From Desmodus rotundus (taxonomy: Eukaryota; Chordata; Mammalia; Chiroptera; Phyllostomidae): 64,000 nucleotides of DNA. Position numbers and translations under genes: made by a program. Each line of letters opens with the position of its first letter. Position 1 is the stretch's first letter. Below, piece after piece: positions 22,877 through 35,799 of this stretch. A model generated the notes under the pieces. That model ran no database searches and was not told the DNA's origin. It saw only the letters and a list, made by a program, of their open reading frames with translations. The stretch is taken from the NCBI RefSeq assembly GCF_022682495.2, contig NC_071389.1, positions 57,744,239-57,808,238 on the forward strand, in the 5' to 3' direction.

Positions 22877-24119
22877 CTAAATTAATTTATTTTAAAGAAT
22901 GCATTCTACTTTGAGATGTTTGCTAATTTTCTATGAAAAAAATGCTGAATGTTAAGAATTTCTAAAGCTAACAGCAATTGGCTGAGTATAAGGCCAGTTT
23001 AAAACATTAGTTTTCTTGAATGAGTGTTTACTGAGAGCAACAGAAACGTGGGGAATATGAAAGGTCATTAGCAGTGACTTCTTTCTAGAAAGATACTTTA
23101 TAGGCTAAAACTAAAAGAATCAACCCCAAATTAATTTCTAGACCTCTTGAATCCATCCTTTTGTCTACACTTCCTGCAAGATTTAATTTGTTTGCCTTAA
23201 TGGCCAAAGAAGTGACATTCTCCTGGTGACAAAACCCTGGAGGATGAAATTAAAGAAATAAAGTAAGAAAAAGAACTCCTTAGCCATTTTTACCTGAGAT
23301 CATGGTGTATTTTAGGAACCTTAATTGTTTTTTAGTTTCAAATGCCTGCCAATTATTCATGAAATCCTTGAAACAATCAGTTCATCCATCAGCAGTGTTC
23401 CAGTGCATACATAGTGTGATTTTTTTTTAATTTACAAAATTACTCTATACTTATTTTTATGTACATTTTTTATTTTTTTTAACTTTTTTTTTAGACAAAG
23501 ATAATCTCACATCCAGCTTTGAGGAGTTCCCTTGCTGGCAGACAGGCTGAAGTTAGAACATAGTGTACCTGACCTATCTCCAAACAAATCTCTCTCGCAC
23601 ACAGCAGTGCAATGAGAGAATTGTGAGCAAAATGTTTCGTAAAGTCAACGAATGATTTTTTAAGATAAATCTATAAGTTTGCCGAGTAAAACAAACCATT
23701 AAATGCATAATCATAAAATGGGTATTTGGACAGAACCTTCGGCCAGCATTCCTAGGAAAACATCTGATACAGAAATATACTTTCTTTATGCGTGTAAATA
23801 TATATGCATAGACAAACAAATTGATTGTTTTTATACTCTGGAAAGCAATCCTGGTTCGCCAGAGAAGGTCCAGATGTGAGAACAGCACATGGCACACTAA
23901 CACATAGTGATCCTCAGAACCTTAAACCCCCTCTGTATCTGAGAGGCACACTTCATGTCAACACAAACGCAGAAAGGAGCACCACTGCAAAAGGACAGCA
24001 CAGGGCAGGAATGCGGTGAATATGATTTCTTTGTAGATGGCTTGAAAATGATGTGTGACACTTATGGAAATTAATTTGCCAAAATGTAGCAGAAGTATTT
24101 AAATGGTAGGTCTTATTCC
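22877..24119. other. Unique stretch, conserved-noncoding-like in part
   Basis: No repeat recognised. The segment at about 23530-24030 is balanced in composition with low repeat content; a 109-codon minus-strand frame and a 64-codon plus-strand frame occur there without recognisable protein similarity. Confidence 0.45.
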
Positions 24120-24310
24120 TTCAGTATTTCCTCATCTATGGATCTCTCCTCAGGAAAACAGGCAGAAATCTTGAAAAAAATGTCCAAAGATATGTCTTGC
24201 AGCATTATTTATAATAGCAAAAACTAAATATGGCCTAACTGTCAAATATTATGAAAGCCTTGACAAAATATACAACAAGTTATGATGGGATACTAAATTA
24301 TCCAAAATAT
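24120..24310 (+). mobile_element. Old L1 (L1M-type) ORF2 C-terminal scrap
   Basis: 'tcttgcagcattatttataa' near 24197 followed by 'atagcaaaaactaaatatgg' matches the end of ORF2 in ancient L1s. It is short and strongly diverged, and the coding frame is lost. Confidence 0.5.
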
Positions 24311-24329
24311 TTATTTAGAAAAATAGCTT

Positions 24330-24447
24330 ACCTTTATAGAGCATTAATTATAGAACAAGAACTGAAAATGTCAGAGCTAGTAAGTGGCAAAGCCAGGGCT
24401 AAAACCTGGGAAGATGGCTCCAGAGTCTATACGCTTATTACTACGTA
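24330..24447 (-). mobile_element. MIR SINE
   Basis: Antisense MIR 5' half: 'gtcagagctagtaagtggca' near 24371, 'agccagggctaaaacctggg' near 24391, and 'ggctccagagtctatacgct' near 24416. It abuts the old L1 scrap. Confidence 0.75.
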
Positions 24448-27400
24448 AAGTGTCTTTTGAAAGTACTTGTGATATGATACTACATGAACTGATGTATTTT
24501 AAAGGCAAGATACTAACTTGCATGTCCAGGATCAGCTTGTGATGAAAACAAAAAAGAAAAAATAACTGAAAAGAATTGTAGAGATGGGTACTAGTTTATT
24601 ATGAATGACCATATTTCTGTTTATATCACTATGATTTTCCCAGTTTTTTAAAAAAATAACCTTCATGTGAGTATTTTTAATATTTTAGAAGTCTACACAT
24701 GCTTTACAAGTATAGCAAAATATGAATCATATAACAATCTTAAATTGGGCATGTACTATTGCTATGTACTACAGATTTGACAAACTCAAAGTCAGCAGTT
24801 TCTCATATTTTAAAAATTATTGTAATTATATACTGTCTACAGATGTAACATAACACTCAAATCTCTTACAGTAAAGCAAAAATTAATATAGACGTTTTGA
24901 AGCAAATTGAATTAAATAGTTAGAATCTTCAGTTGCAGTGTTAAAATGTTAGGGATAGCAATAAAAGTCCTGATAGAAAACACAGCAAGTTTTGTGTTTA
25001 TTGCTACCTTTGACAGTTTGAAGGGGTAGAACAATAAAGGGCGGGACAGTTTGCCTTTCTTGTCCCCCTTCTCTGCTCAATAACTTAATGTGCTGCACAC
25101 AACTTTGGAAATTGGATGGGATAAAGAAGAGATGGATATAAGTAGCCAGGAGGAAAAAGAGAATGCGTAGGATTTGCCTAAGAATTAAAAGTGAGAGAGA
25201 AAGCTGGAAAGGAAGTCAGTGGGAAAGAGGAGGAAATAGCATGCACTTTGGAAGGACACTGGAATGTAGTGTAATAAATAAATCCCTGGTTAGCTTTGTC
25301 TAGTGTTTATCTCTCTGAAAAGGTCAAAACAGGCAGAAATCAAAGCCCATTTTTATGACCATAGTACATTTGCTCTTCTAAAGTCTATATAGTCCCAGAT
25401 ACATTTGGTATAACAACCATCAGTCAGCAGCGAATCCTTAAACATATCTGATAATACAAGACCTTCAAATATTACATACTTATTTATAAAACAACATACC
25501 TTATTTTATAGGTGGATTTTCTTATATAATTTTAATTGACAGTGACTAATCATTTTTAAACAATGAAAGAGCAGAAGCAGCAGTTTAACATATCATTTCA
25601 AAAAACTGACAGTAACTTGGGAAAAGAAAACTAGGTTTGTTTGTGTGTATGTGAAACCTAAATGCTTACTCTAAGCACTATAGGATGTTTAGCTGATTCA
25701 GCAATATCTTCACCACCTCTTTGTCAATTTAGTCCCTGAATACATCTTTTCTTAGACATTTTATTTAGGTGTTTTTAAAAGGTTACTGTAACAGTATTCA
25801 TTTATGAATAATTAATTACATAATAAAGAGGCCTGGATTTGACTACACAGCCATTGAATAAACAAGAACAAAGAAAACAGAGCAAGAATATAATTTAATT
25901 TTTATAACAGGATGAGAGCTAGTTTCTAAGTATGATCGATGGCTTTATGAAAATGCTTCTTCTTTTTTATTTTGTGCTCCCTAATTTAATTGTTACACTG
26001 AAGTAGCTGAAAGTTAGAAAACTCATAGAACACCCTTTGTGAACTAATAAATTTAATTTATACTAAGGTGTTGTAAATTATGAATTACCTGGTTCAGATA
26101 AAGCTCATGTGTAATTATTTAATATTCTTACTTAGCACCGATTTTATCTTTATGGAGTTATCTTATAAATTAGGTTTGTATCCGAGCAGAGCTTAGAAAG
26201 CCAACGTTCTCAGAGCAGCAAGAGCAAAATGTGCAAAGGAAAGCCCGAAGTCCTCTGACTGAGAAGCAAGGAGAGCTAAGTGTTGGTTCTGGGTCATTCT
26301 GGTTTAACTAGACTGGCAATCAGCAAGTATGATAAGCATTGAATAGCACACAAGTTTAAAGACTGCTTCACTTCTATAATCACATAACTTGCCTTCCTAA
26401 CTTCATGACATCTATTTTCTTTTCATTCCTGAGACATGAAGAACAAATATTTTAATGTAAACATTTTAAAGTTTGTACATTATATGCAGTAACTGTCCAA
26501 TCGTACTCATTTTGATTTTTGTGTAACTTGTGGATTTCACCTTAATCGCCATCATTCTCTTTACTGATCATGTCTAAAAAAAGCAGTGTCTGAGGGTATT
26601 ACATATTTCCTCAGTTCCACTAATGTTGTTAGCTGTCCTATCATTTAGTATAAGTGACTGAGGCAAACAACAACAATAAAAATGTCAAAGCAGCACTAAA
26701 AAACAAACAGACAAAATCCTGCAGAATATATGTTCCCGCAGCAGGAAAATGGCATAACAAAAAAAAATGTGTAAATTCATGCAAAATGCATGGTTCAACA
26801 AGAAGGAATTCGGTTTCCCTTTGAAATCTGTGAAATTAAAAATCAAGCTGCTAATCATTTCTAAGAAATGATTTAAAGTTGTATGGTGGAAAAACACAAA
26901 AGAACTGAGAATTTTAGTTTGTATTGGACATATTTTCAGAGTCTGTATATTGCAAAACATTTTACATTAAAAAGTTAGGCCACGGCTACTAGTTAAGTAT
27001 CCAAGGCAATCACTCCAGACACTTGAGGACCACTGTTCAATATGAGCTTATCTTTATGATGACCTAAAATTAACCAAACTTTCTCCCGAAAATTGGACTG
27101 ACTTTAGTAATTTGGATTGATATTAATGCTTTATTCAACCAAAGGGATATATTATGGTCCTGCCCATATATACCAAGAATTTATAAACAATGCTTACTAA
27201 AATTCCCTTTCAAGTATGAGAAAAGCTTATGTGTATGTTTATCTTCTATAAAAATTGCAAATTATTATAAAATATTAGTGTTCAGAAATATATATTTATT
27301 TGTAATATAATAATGCATACTTTGGCATCTGTTTCTAACATCAATTTAATTTTGCAGCTATGTCTTTAAGAGATACTCTACTACCCACACAGAACTGGTT

Positions 27401-30400
27401 CAGACCTTTCCTCCCCCGGGGTCTCCAAGAGCTACTTGTTAAATGAACCAGACTGTTTCCATCCACCATTATTTTGTTGTTGAAAAATCTTCCCACTATT
27501 GCACCAAATTCCACCAACTCTGTATCTACAAACACAGAGCTTTCAGATGCAACAAGCATAAGCCTATTTGTTTTTACTGTATTCTAGAATTTATCAAAGA
27601 TTTTATTGAATCAAAACATTCAATTCCAGGCAGCATTCTTAAATTTAAGTAATACATGTGTATTTTAGTGAATTTAGTTAGGAGAGACATCCATTCCACT
27701 TACTCAATATTTGCCTCCTCTTTCCATGCCTAAAATCCAGATGTTACATTATTAACAATTTATGAAAATTAGATATTTGAACTGACATTTGAGATTGAAA
27801 AATAGATGAGAAATGTTGTTATTTCTTGGTGACACATAAAACTTATAAGTCCCTGAGGAGCTGACTACTTCAGTTTTTCTTTTTCTTTTTTAAATATTTA
27901 GAGACATTAGGAGATTCTGTACAATCATCCTGGGAAACCCATCTGTAAAATTAGGATGACTACATATCTCCTAAATCTATAATTATAAGTTAAGATGTTT
28001 TTGTCATCTGAATAAAAATTACTTATGTGTAAAATTTAGAACCTTACAGACTAATTTAAAAGTACCTTTGTGAGAAACAATTATAATTGTTAATTCCTAC
28101 TAGAGTGCCAAGTTCTCCGGTTCTTATGTCTTTCCATATTTATCCCAATTGTATTCTTGACTATACATTAATACCAGAGATAAAATTTTTTGTGAACTTT
28201 TATTTGATATTAGCCAAATATTTTAAGGCTACATGGAAGATGAGTAAGAAAGAAGCTTCTCTTTTTTCTCCCCAAACTATCAGAAGTGGAAGTGTAGAAA
28301 AATTATGTGTCACACTGGTCATTTGTTTATGTTAAAATTATAATTTAAAAGGTCTATTACTTCAGATTAGATAGTCATAAAACTATTTATACTAACTCCA
28401 TGAATCCACACAATGCACCTTTTGGGGGAGCTATAGAAACAAGGTTAATGAAAGCACTACTACATTACTAATTAGAATTAGTAAATATGTTTGGGATCAA
28501 TAGTAACCTGAGAAATATTGTTCTCCCTTTAGATATATACCATGAACCAGGGGGGAAAAAACTGGCTAGAAATTAGATTTCTAAGTGTCACTTAATGGTA
28601 AATATCAAGTGGAGTTTGGAGTAATTAGAAATGCTAAGCCTACTAGTCACCCTAACGACATCCATTAGGATGATCAGAGTGGTCACCCTAATGATCTAAG
28701 ATGCAGTGTACTCTTATTATTGTCTGCACGGCCTGCATAAGACTGTCTTAGATAGAAATGTCTGACCGTAAGAAATAAATTCCTACTATATTTCTAAATT
28801 CTTTGAAAATTATATTCATTTAAATCAGCTAGTATCTTTGGAGATTGCTGCTTTCTCATTTTAATGCATTTGAATTAACAGTTAAATTGTAGAATATTTA
28901 GAATTTTCTACTTTGATGCTGAGCCAGATAAAATTTTATGTATTTTCCCACATTCTCTCCCCTTTATAAAGTTGTTATCCAGTGTCATTGACTAGCCATG
29001 TGATCTATACAGTGCAGTTGACTTACTGAAGCACAGCCAAGGGAGACATGGATTAATACGCCAACTAAAATCGACAATTGGATGTCTAGTACTAGTTTAG
29101 TATAATTCCACGGAGTTTCAGGACCTCTCGGTGAATACATTTAGTCAGAGAAAAAAAATCTAAGTAAAGGTCTGAAATTGCCTTATTTCTAAGTAAAGGT
29201 CTGAAATTTCAAAGATTCCTACATAGTAGTAAAATGCTTTTATTAAAGGCTAAAAACATTCAGTTATACCTCAATATGTTATTTAAATACTTTTAAGCCT
29301 AATATTATATAATGAATATATTATACTCCTATGCTTGCTCACTTTCTAGGATGGAAGGAGGGGAAGAGAAACACTTTGTAAATACATAGACAAGTATATA
29401 ATGCCCAAAGCATAGGATTATGAACTTTAGGGGGCTGCACGTCTTTCAGAACTCCTGGAGAATTCTGGCTACATTTCACTCACAATTAGCACTGTGGGGA
29501 AGGAATTCATATTACAAAATAAAACATATTAGTAGTCCTTGAACAAAGGAATCATAAGTAGAGACTTACATCGAATATTTTCCATCTAAGTGACTCAGAG
29601 GCAGACATGTCCTTTTCTGCAGTTCACTTACCTGAAAAATTAGATTAAGAAAGTGTACAACACAAGATGTTTGCAAGAGTAAATCAATTGGTGATGGCAT
29701 AAAACCAGAGCAGTCACATATATATTCAAAGAAATTATTAAAACATACAAAATGATCAGAGAATATACCTACAAAGGTCAATGAATGTGTACAAAATTCT
29801 TTTATAGAAGCTGCTACCAGTAACCAGAAAGTATATTCTACAAAGCAAAATATGGGTTACCCTTCGAGTTCACACAGCAGACTGAACTCAGGGGACACTG
29901 CGTCCCCTAGTTCCTATTCTCATTCAAGAGAAGCAACAGCAGTGCGTCCAGGCTCTGAGGTTAAGGTGCTATGTACATGAGTTGAGAAATCACTGCCAGG
30001 CAGATTTTTCAGCGTACATTTAAGGAAATCTACTAGGAGTAATAACAGTCAAAATTGTTCCTACAGAGATAGATGATTATTTGTAGAACTGTGTGGGAAG
30101 CAACTAGCACAAATGAAAATGAAGGGTTTGAACAGCCTTGGTAGTGTGCTGCCTCGATTATATGTTCTTTCTGTCATCAGACGGTCAACATATTCAGAGA
30201 GGACATGGATGAACAGTTGGTTGTGACAAAATTGTAGATTGTCCCTTCTAGCTGACTTCTAATTTGTTTTCTAAGATAAAAATGAAGACAATAACTATAA
30301 AGAATAAGCTCTAATTGTGATGAGGGAAACTTATTCTTCAAGTTGAAATATAAGCATTCTCCTTTTCTCTAAAAAAAGGATTATTTTCTGCAAATAATTA

Positions 30401-30626
30401 GTTGTCCTGTAACTTTTCTTTATAAGCACATTTTCCCCTAGGAAAAAAATATTGCTTCCATGCAAGAGGTTAACCCTAGCTCTTGGATTACAATGCTACA
30501 TAGCAAGAAGTTTTTTCCCAAACTTCCTTCTTTTCCTTATTAAAAAACAAAAAACAACTATACCCAAAAGAAGAGATTGTTCAAGACATTATGGTAATTT
30601 TTTTATCACTGCTTATTGACTTTCAG
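24448..30626. other. Long repeat-poor AT-rich stretch, no gene seen
   Basis: About 6.2 kb with no transposon I can identify, apart from a possible L2-like scrap near 26180-26280. No exon-like frame is evident. A 72-codon minus-strand frame at 27341-27559 lies in a GC-richer pocket but matches nothing I know. For a bat genome this is an unusually long gap between recognisable insertions. Confidence 0.45.
29159..29208. repeat. 21-bp direct repeat, 29-bp period
   Basis: The 21-mer beginning 'tctaagtaaaggtctg' occurs at 29159-29179 and again, identically, at 29188-29208, separated by 8 bp. It is a small local tandem duplication in otherwise unique sequence. Confidence 0.9.
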
Positions 30627-30774
30627 TGAGAGAGAGAGAGAGAGAGATCATTTGTTGTTCCACTTATTTGTGCATTCATTGGTTGGTTCTTTTGTATGCC
30701 ATGACCTGGGATTGAACCTTCAACCTTAGCATATCAGGACAACATTATAACCAAGTGAGCTACCCAGCAAGGGC
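30627..30774 (-). mobile_element. Ves-related SINE, older subfamily
   Basis: In reverse complement: tRNA-like head ('gggtagctcacttggttata'), a B-box-like 'ggttgaaggttcaatcccag' (about 30711-30730), then a body with 'caaccaatgaatgcacaaat' (about 30670-30690) and a (GA)n/(CT)n end at 30627-30648. It is shorter than the other copies and has a different body, so I treat it as an older tRNA-SINE relative. Confidence 0.75.
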
Positions 30775-32380
30775 ATGGACATTTTTAAACACTGTATTCG
30801 AGCATAAAAAAATTGGGGCTATGGTTACCTTTCTCTTTCCAAACAACACATACAATTTCAATGGAATCAACCTGATCAGTATCTTTAAATAACATCTTCA
30901 ATATCTGTACTGTCTTTATAATTCATCTTTAGTAAAGAGAAACTTTGATCATTTAAATATACATTAATTATTTCAACAAAAATTGATTAAGCAACTGATT
31001 TGAGTCAGATTCAGATATTCTTCCCAGCACAGGAAATAGAGGTGAAATTGTTAAAGTTGACAGCTAGGGGCAAAGACATGTGTACCTCTAGTCATAAGAG
31101 TATGTGAACACAGATGTCACTATAACCTACCACATGGTGATAGGAAATGGTTAAACAGTAAAAGCAGAGGCTGCTGTGGCCAGAGAGGTGCAGAATAGTG
31201 CTTCTCCACAAGGATCTGCTTAATGGTGCATCCCCGCTCTGGGAGTTCCTCTCCTTTCTGAAAAGAAAAGCTATTTTCTCTTCCTGAAGAGTGGCAAATA
31301 GCAGCATGAAAAGAAATTAAAAGTAGCTGCCCATCCAAAGACACAACTGGTCAGAGATATAAATACAGCTCAAAAAAAAAAGAAAGAAAGGAAGAAAGAA
31401 AAACAAAAGAAAAGCAGAATGCCTCTGAACTCTGCAAATGGTAATAGACTTCATAATCTAATGAAAAGAAATTGGCCTCAATATATTTAAGAAAAGGCAC
31501 TCCTATGACATGCAGTGACTGGAAACTCTGCATTGAACCCCTCAGCAACAATGACCCCAGAACTGGGGACAATCTTTAATTAGCATTAAGAACTCCAATA
31601 CAAAAATCAGACTACTCTAGATTTAGGTAATGTAGAGCAAGTACCATACAGAGGTTTTTCTTTTCACAGGAACTACTATTCTTAAAAAATATATACTCCA
31701 AATTAGATCAAGTCAAAGTCGATTTCACTAGCCACACAAAGGGCTTCAAAGATAAATTGAGAAGGAAATGAAAAATAATATATGAACTCTGCTATTTAAT
31801 ATTATGGTTTACTACATAAAATAATGCTTGAATAAGGAATTGACATATGCAAACACCATTTTATAGTATGTGTTTAATCAATTTGTTATTCACTTCCTAA
31901 AGCTTATTTTCCTGAACAAATGAATCTTTTCTGTTACTCACATGAATAGAAAGCTGAAGGAGGTGAACGCTAGTTTTTGGTGCCCTGGATGGGGAAAGAC
32001 AAATATCCAAGGAAATACACTATGGCATCGTTGGCTATGATAAACTACTGGAAACAGGCTCCATACCTATAAAAACAATAAATAATTTATGGCCACCTAT
32101 GCAGATATAAAAGTTTTAAAGTATAGGGTTTAAGATAAGATATAAAAATGCAATGTAGATCTGACTGTTCTGATGTACAAAGAAGACCATAATTGAATAA
32201 AATCAATCTGTATATTAAAAACTACAAATATGGTTTTTCTAAAACAATCTAGCTGGCTTTCTGTAGATGAGTACATAGAAAATAGAACTCTGAAAGAATG
32301 TACATGAAGTTGTTTAAAAGCTTACTTCTAAAATAGGGAACTGAGGTCAATGAGTAGCTTTCTACTTCTTCTACTTGTTT
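30775..32380. other. Mostly unique stretch
   Basis: A weak antisense L2-like trace lies at about 30965-31070. An A-rich (GAAA)-type tract lies at 31372-31415. No coding potential recognised. Confidence 0.45.
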
Positions 32381-32591
32381 TTTAAAATATTTTATTTATT
32401 TATATTTAGAGAGGGGAAGGGAGGGAGAAAAACAGGGAGAGAGAAAAACATCAATGTGGATTTGCCTCTCCTGAGCTTTCTACCAGGGACCTGGCCTGTA
32501 ACCCAGGCATTTACCCTGACTGGGAATCAAACCGGCAACCCTTTGGTTCACAGACTGGTGCTCAATCCAATAAGCCACACCAGCAAGGGCT
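32381..32591 (-). mobile_element. Ves SINE (bat-specific)
   Basis: In reverse complement this is a clean Ves: head near 32560-32591, 'tgactgggaatcaaaccggc' near 32517 (plus strand), 'acctggcctgtaacccaggc' near 32489, 'acatcaatgtggatttgcct' near 32448 and a TTTA-rich tail at 32385-32408. 'tctac' flanks both sides and may be part of the target-site duplication. Confidence 0.95.
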
Positions 32592-32879
32592 CTACAGGTT
32601 TTCTACATATCTTTATTGTGTAAAACTTTAATATTTACATTATTCCTACATAAACATGTTGTTATTTCTTAGGTTTAAAAGTTAGTTACAAATAAAATTA
32701 AAATAAAAAAATAAAAATCCAAAATTTGCAGAATAGATGTAAATAACCTCCTGGATGTTGCTTAACCATGGTTATCCCTGTCACCTGTGCTGAATCTTAC
32801 AGTCCATAAAGATAAGCCAAGGAGACTGTGAGAATGCAAACCAGAGAGTAGCCAACTTGGAACAGTTAGCTGGTAGATG

Positions 32880-33270
32880 AAGTGGAACAGGGCAGAGAAA
32901 GGTCAGGGAATCAGAGATGAACTCTCAGAGGAGAAAACTTTCTAAAAAGGTAATTAGAATCTGAGTTGAGCTCACCAATCAGAGAAGGTTGGGAAACACA
33001 TTCCAGACTGATTAAATAGTACTAAAAAGAGCATGGAGGTGTGAAACTCCATGGCGTGTTCAGAGAAGGGTGAACAATATAACTGCAAAGTAGGGTGGGT
33101 GGAGAGCGTAATGAAAAACAAGTCGGGGAAGGCATAGTAGATTAGGATCAGACTATAAATGTGTGAAGGGTCCCAGGTGCCATGTTATAGACTTGGAAAG
33201 TTTTTAAGCAAGGCAGGCACTATCAGACACATTTTTGAAGGTTATGCTATTGGCAAGCAGGAAAAAAATT
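32880..33270 (-). mobile_element. L2-like LINE 3' region (antisense)
   Basis: A series of words fits antisense L2-type sequence: 'acacattccagactga' near 32996, 'gcatggaggtgtgaaac' near 33031, 'ccatggcgtgttcagaga' near 33050, 'gccatgttatagacttgg' near 33180 and 'aagtttttaagcaaggcagg' near 33197. No frame survives. Confidence 0.55.
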
Positions 33271-35017
33271 AGAACAGGAAATGTTCCTAGATTTTAAAAC
33301 ATTTTTATTTCAAGATGAGGAGGCCTTTTGGAGGAGATGTTCACTAAAGGGTGGAGGCAATATGTCCCAGGCTTGGAGGGAAATGTTTTTAAACATATGT
33401 TTTGTCATTAATATCATGCAGCATATGCTCGAATCCTATATAAAGCACACTCTTGGCTTATCACCAAAAACACTTATTAAGCACCCACCTGCATATAAAA
33501 TTATAGCAGAGTCTAAATCCTTTGAAAATGTCAAATATATGTTTTAATTTGTGTTCTGCATAGCCCACATAAAGCATTGTAACTTCTCTGCGACCTCCTC
33601 CAGTACTGCGTTACCTCTCAAGAATATCACATAGGTTATACTCCACTGTACTTTCACAAAACAGTTTATTTTTAAGAATTTTCCGAACAACCCAGTTTAA
33701 TAAGAATGTGTGTCGTGGAGGCAGGAGTGAAAAGATGTATAGAAAGCAGAGAATCCATTTTCTAGTTTATGGAAAGTTACACTGTAAGTGAAGAGAAGGG
33801 GATAAAATGAGCTTATATAAGTAAAAGGGTGGGTTCCTACAGCAGCCTTTAAGGGTGTGTGTGACGGCGCGATGCGCTCTGTGAAAGTACACAGGAAATT
33901 CTTGGTTAGGAAAAGTCACCACGAGGTGGTTAGGGAAGGAGGTGAGTTTATTTAGTGCTTTCACTGATAAAATATATCTAAAAGTGCTACCAATGGTAAA
34001 AAGCAGAAAATATGGGACAGTCTTTCAATTGCTACTGAGATTTGCATCTCAATGTGACCTTGTAGAATTATTAAACTTTAGCATTGAACACTTGGTACAA
34101 TTCAAAAAGAGAAAATTGCTTTTGAACCCTATGTGGCTTAGCTTAAATTTAATTAATTTCTTGTATTTAAAACACAATAGAATTTCAAATAAGTTGCCTT
34201 TAGTTCACTTATATTTTTCCATTTATCAACATGCCTTAAGATTATTTTTCAAATTATCTTTTTCTTATAATCATGGCAGAGATGAACCATACAAGATATA
34301 GAGGCAGACAAAATCATTCTCCCTAATTCTACTCTTCTGCTTATTGACACATCTCTTCTTTCACCTACTTTATCGAGTACTCCTCACTTTGTTGACCTAG
34401 TATTTAAGATTGAAGTATAATGTTATACATATGCTTAAAAAACACACTGTCAGGGGCTCAAAATACACCTGTACCTACGAGGTTCCTGCAGGTTAATTTC
34501 CTCTGCTAGGGAAAACGGCCTCATTTGCATTGACTTTCAATGAACTCCTGCAGGCAAACACCTGAAGCCAATCATCTGCAGATACCTGCCCACAGGCATA
34601 GGTGTGCTATTAGAGAACCAATATACTCTGTCAACCGTGTTTAGCTTCATATATTATGTATAACTTAAGTTTGACCCATCGAGCCAATAGACAGTGACGG
34701 CACATCTTTGTAGAAACTGATTTGCATTTGGAATGGTAGGGCACGGTCAGTAATAAAATACAGCTGATGATGGAAAAGATGCTTGGTCTGCAAAGGAAGA
34801 TAAGTAATATATAATAGAATAGGCAGGAGTTATAAATATAGAAGCAATGAGGTAAAAACAAGTTGAAAGATAGTTGTAGTGTCAACAATATAGGGAATTG
34901 AGAGAATAAAAATGTTCAATGTATAAAGGTATACATTATCATTGTATCCCAATAATAAGAAATTTAAATATTGCTTTGTATCATATTGTTTCCCATAAAT
35001 GTTTTTGCTGTGACCAA
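33271..35017. other. Unique AT-rich stretch
   Basis: No gene or named repeat supported. A CpG-dense spot lies at 33864-33877. The segment at about 34440-34620 is GC-richer with repeated 'cctgcagg'-type words and could be a transposon relic. The 119-codon plus-strand frame at 33942-34301 has no recognisable domain. Confidence 0.45.
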
Positions 35018-35436
35018 TGCAGGGCGGAGGTCCCTGAGTGGGGGCGACGGGAAATTAAGAAAAACACAACACGACACAAGTTAAGGAAAAGCGGGGGGCA
35101 GATGGAACATTGTCCTCGGATGTACAAAGACCGTGAACATGGTCTCTGCATTTATCTTAAGGGGGTTGGTTACATAAAGCTCAAGGAATTTTTGCAGACT
35201 TAGGGAGACGCTGAGGGCAAAGATTGTTCCGTTCCCAGGCTATCTAAACGATAAACATGTCTTCTGCAAAAGTTTTGGTTGCATTCAGCTGAAGCTTGCG
35301 GTTATCTATTTCCCTCTCAACCCCGGCGGGTACTGGCTGTGGTCAGCTGCTGGCCTGCTCTGCTTTGCAGACGCAAGCGGTCAAGCATGGCCTTGCCGTC
35401 ACTTAACCTGAGCTTTCACGTCAGCCTTGACCATCA
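35018..35436 (-). mobile_element. GC-rich block, possible solo LTR of unknown family
   Basis: About 420 bp of CpG-containing, GC-rich sequence in AT-rich surroundings. Read on the minus strand it can be bounded by TG (at 35436) and CA (at 35018), and it ends in pyrimidine-rich sequence as many ERV LTRs do. I found no matching target-site duplication and cannot name a family, so an exapted unique CpG-rich element remains possible. Confidence 0.3.
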
Positions 35437-35464
35437 AAATTTCTCTAGCCAACTCACAGAAATT

Positions 35465-35570
35465 TTATTCAAGCATACATTTATTTACAAACATTTATTG
35501 AGTGTTTACTATGCAGTAAGTTCAGGGAGGTTTACTCCTGATAAAAAAGTAGTTAAGAAACCTACTGGGG
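35465..35570 (-). mobile_element. L2 LINE 3' tail (antisense)
   Basis: 'aaacatttattgagtgttta' near 35488 followed by 'ctatgcagtaagttcaggga' is the reverse complement of the L2 end. Short and diverged. Confidence 0.5.
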
Positions 35571-35674
35571 AAAAATAATGATCAAAAGTAAAATAATACA
35601 ATGTGACTGGCTCCTATACTATAGATCTATTTTATTTTTGGTAGTTCATTAGAGACAGTGATTACTTCTTTGCC

Positions 35675-35727
35675 GTCTCTCTCTGTCTCTCTGTCTCTCT
35701 CTCTGTCTCCCCCTCTCTCCCTCTTCC
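35675..35727. repeat. (TCTG/TC)n pyrimidine microsatellite
   Basis: Tract of TCTCTG and TCTC units turning into CCCCTCTCTCC. It may be the CT-rich tail of a lost SINE; nothing else of such a SINE is clear. Confidence 0.8.
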
Positions 35728-35799
35728 AACTTAACTGTGATATAGGGCCCAAGGATTTAGACCTCGAACCCCCTACCTTCTCTATGCACTTTTTTCCTA

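Noticed and set aside
33942..34301. 119-codon plus-strand frame rich in Leu/Phe
   Set aside because: AT-rich composition, no recognised domain, no splice or promoter context; a chance frame.
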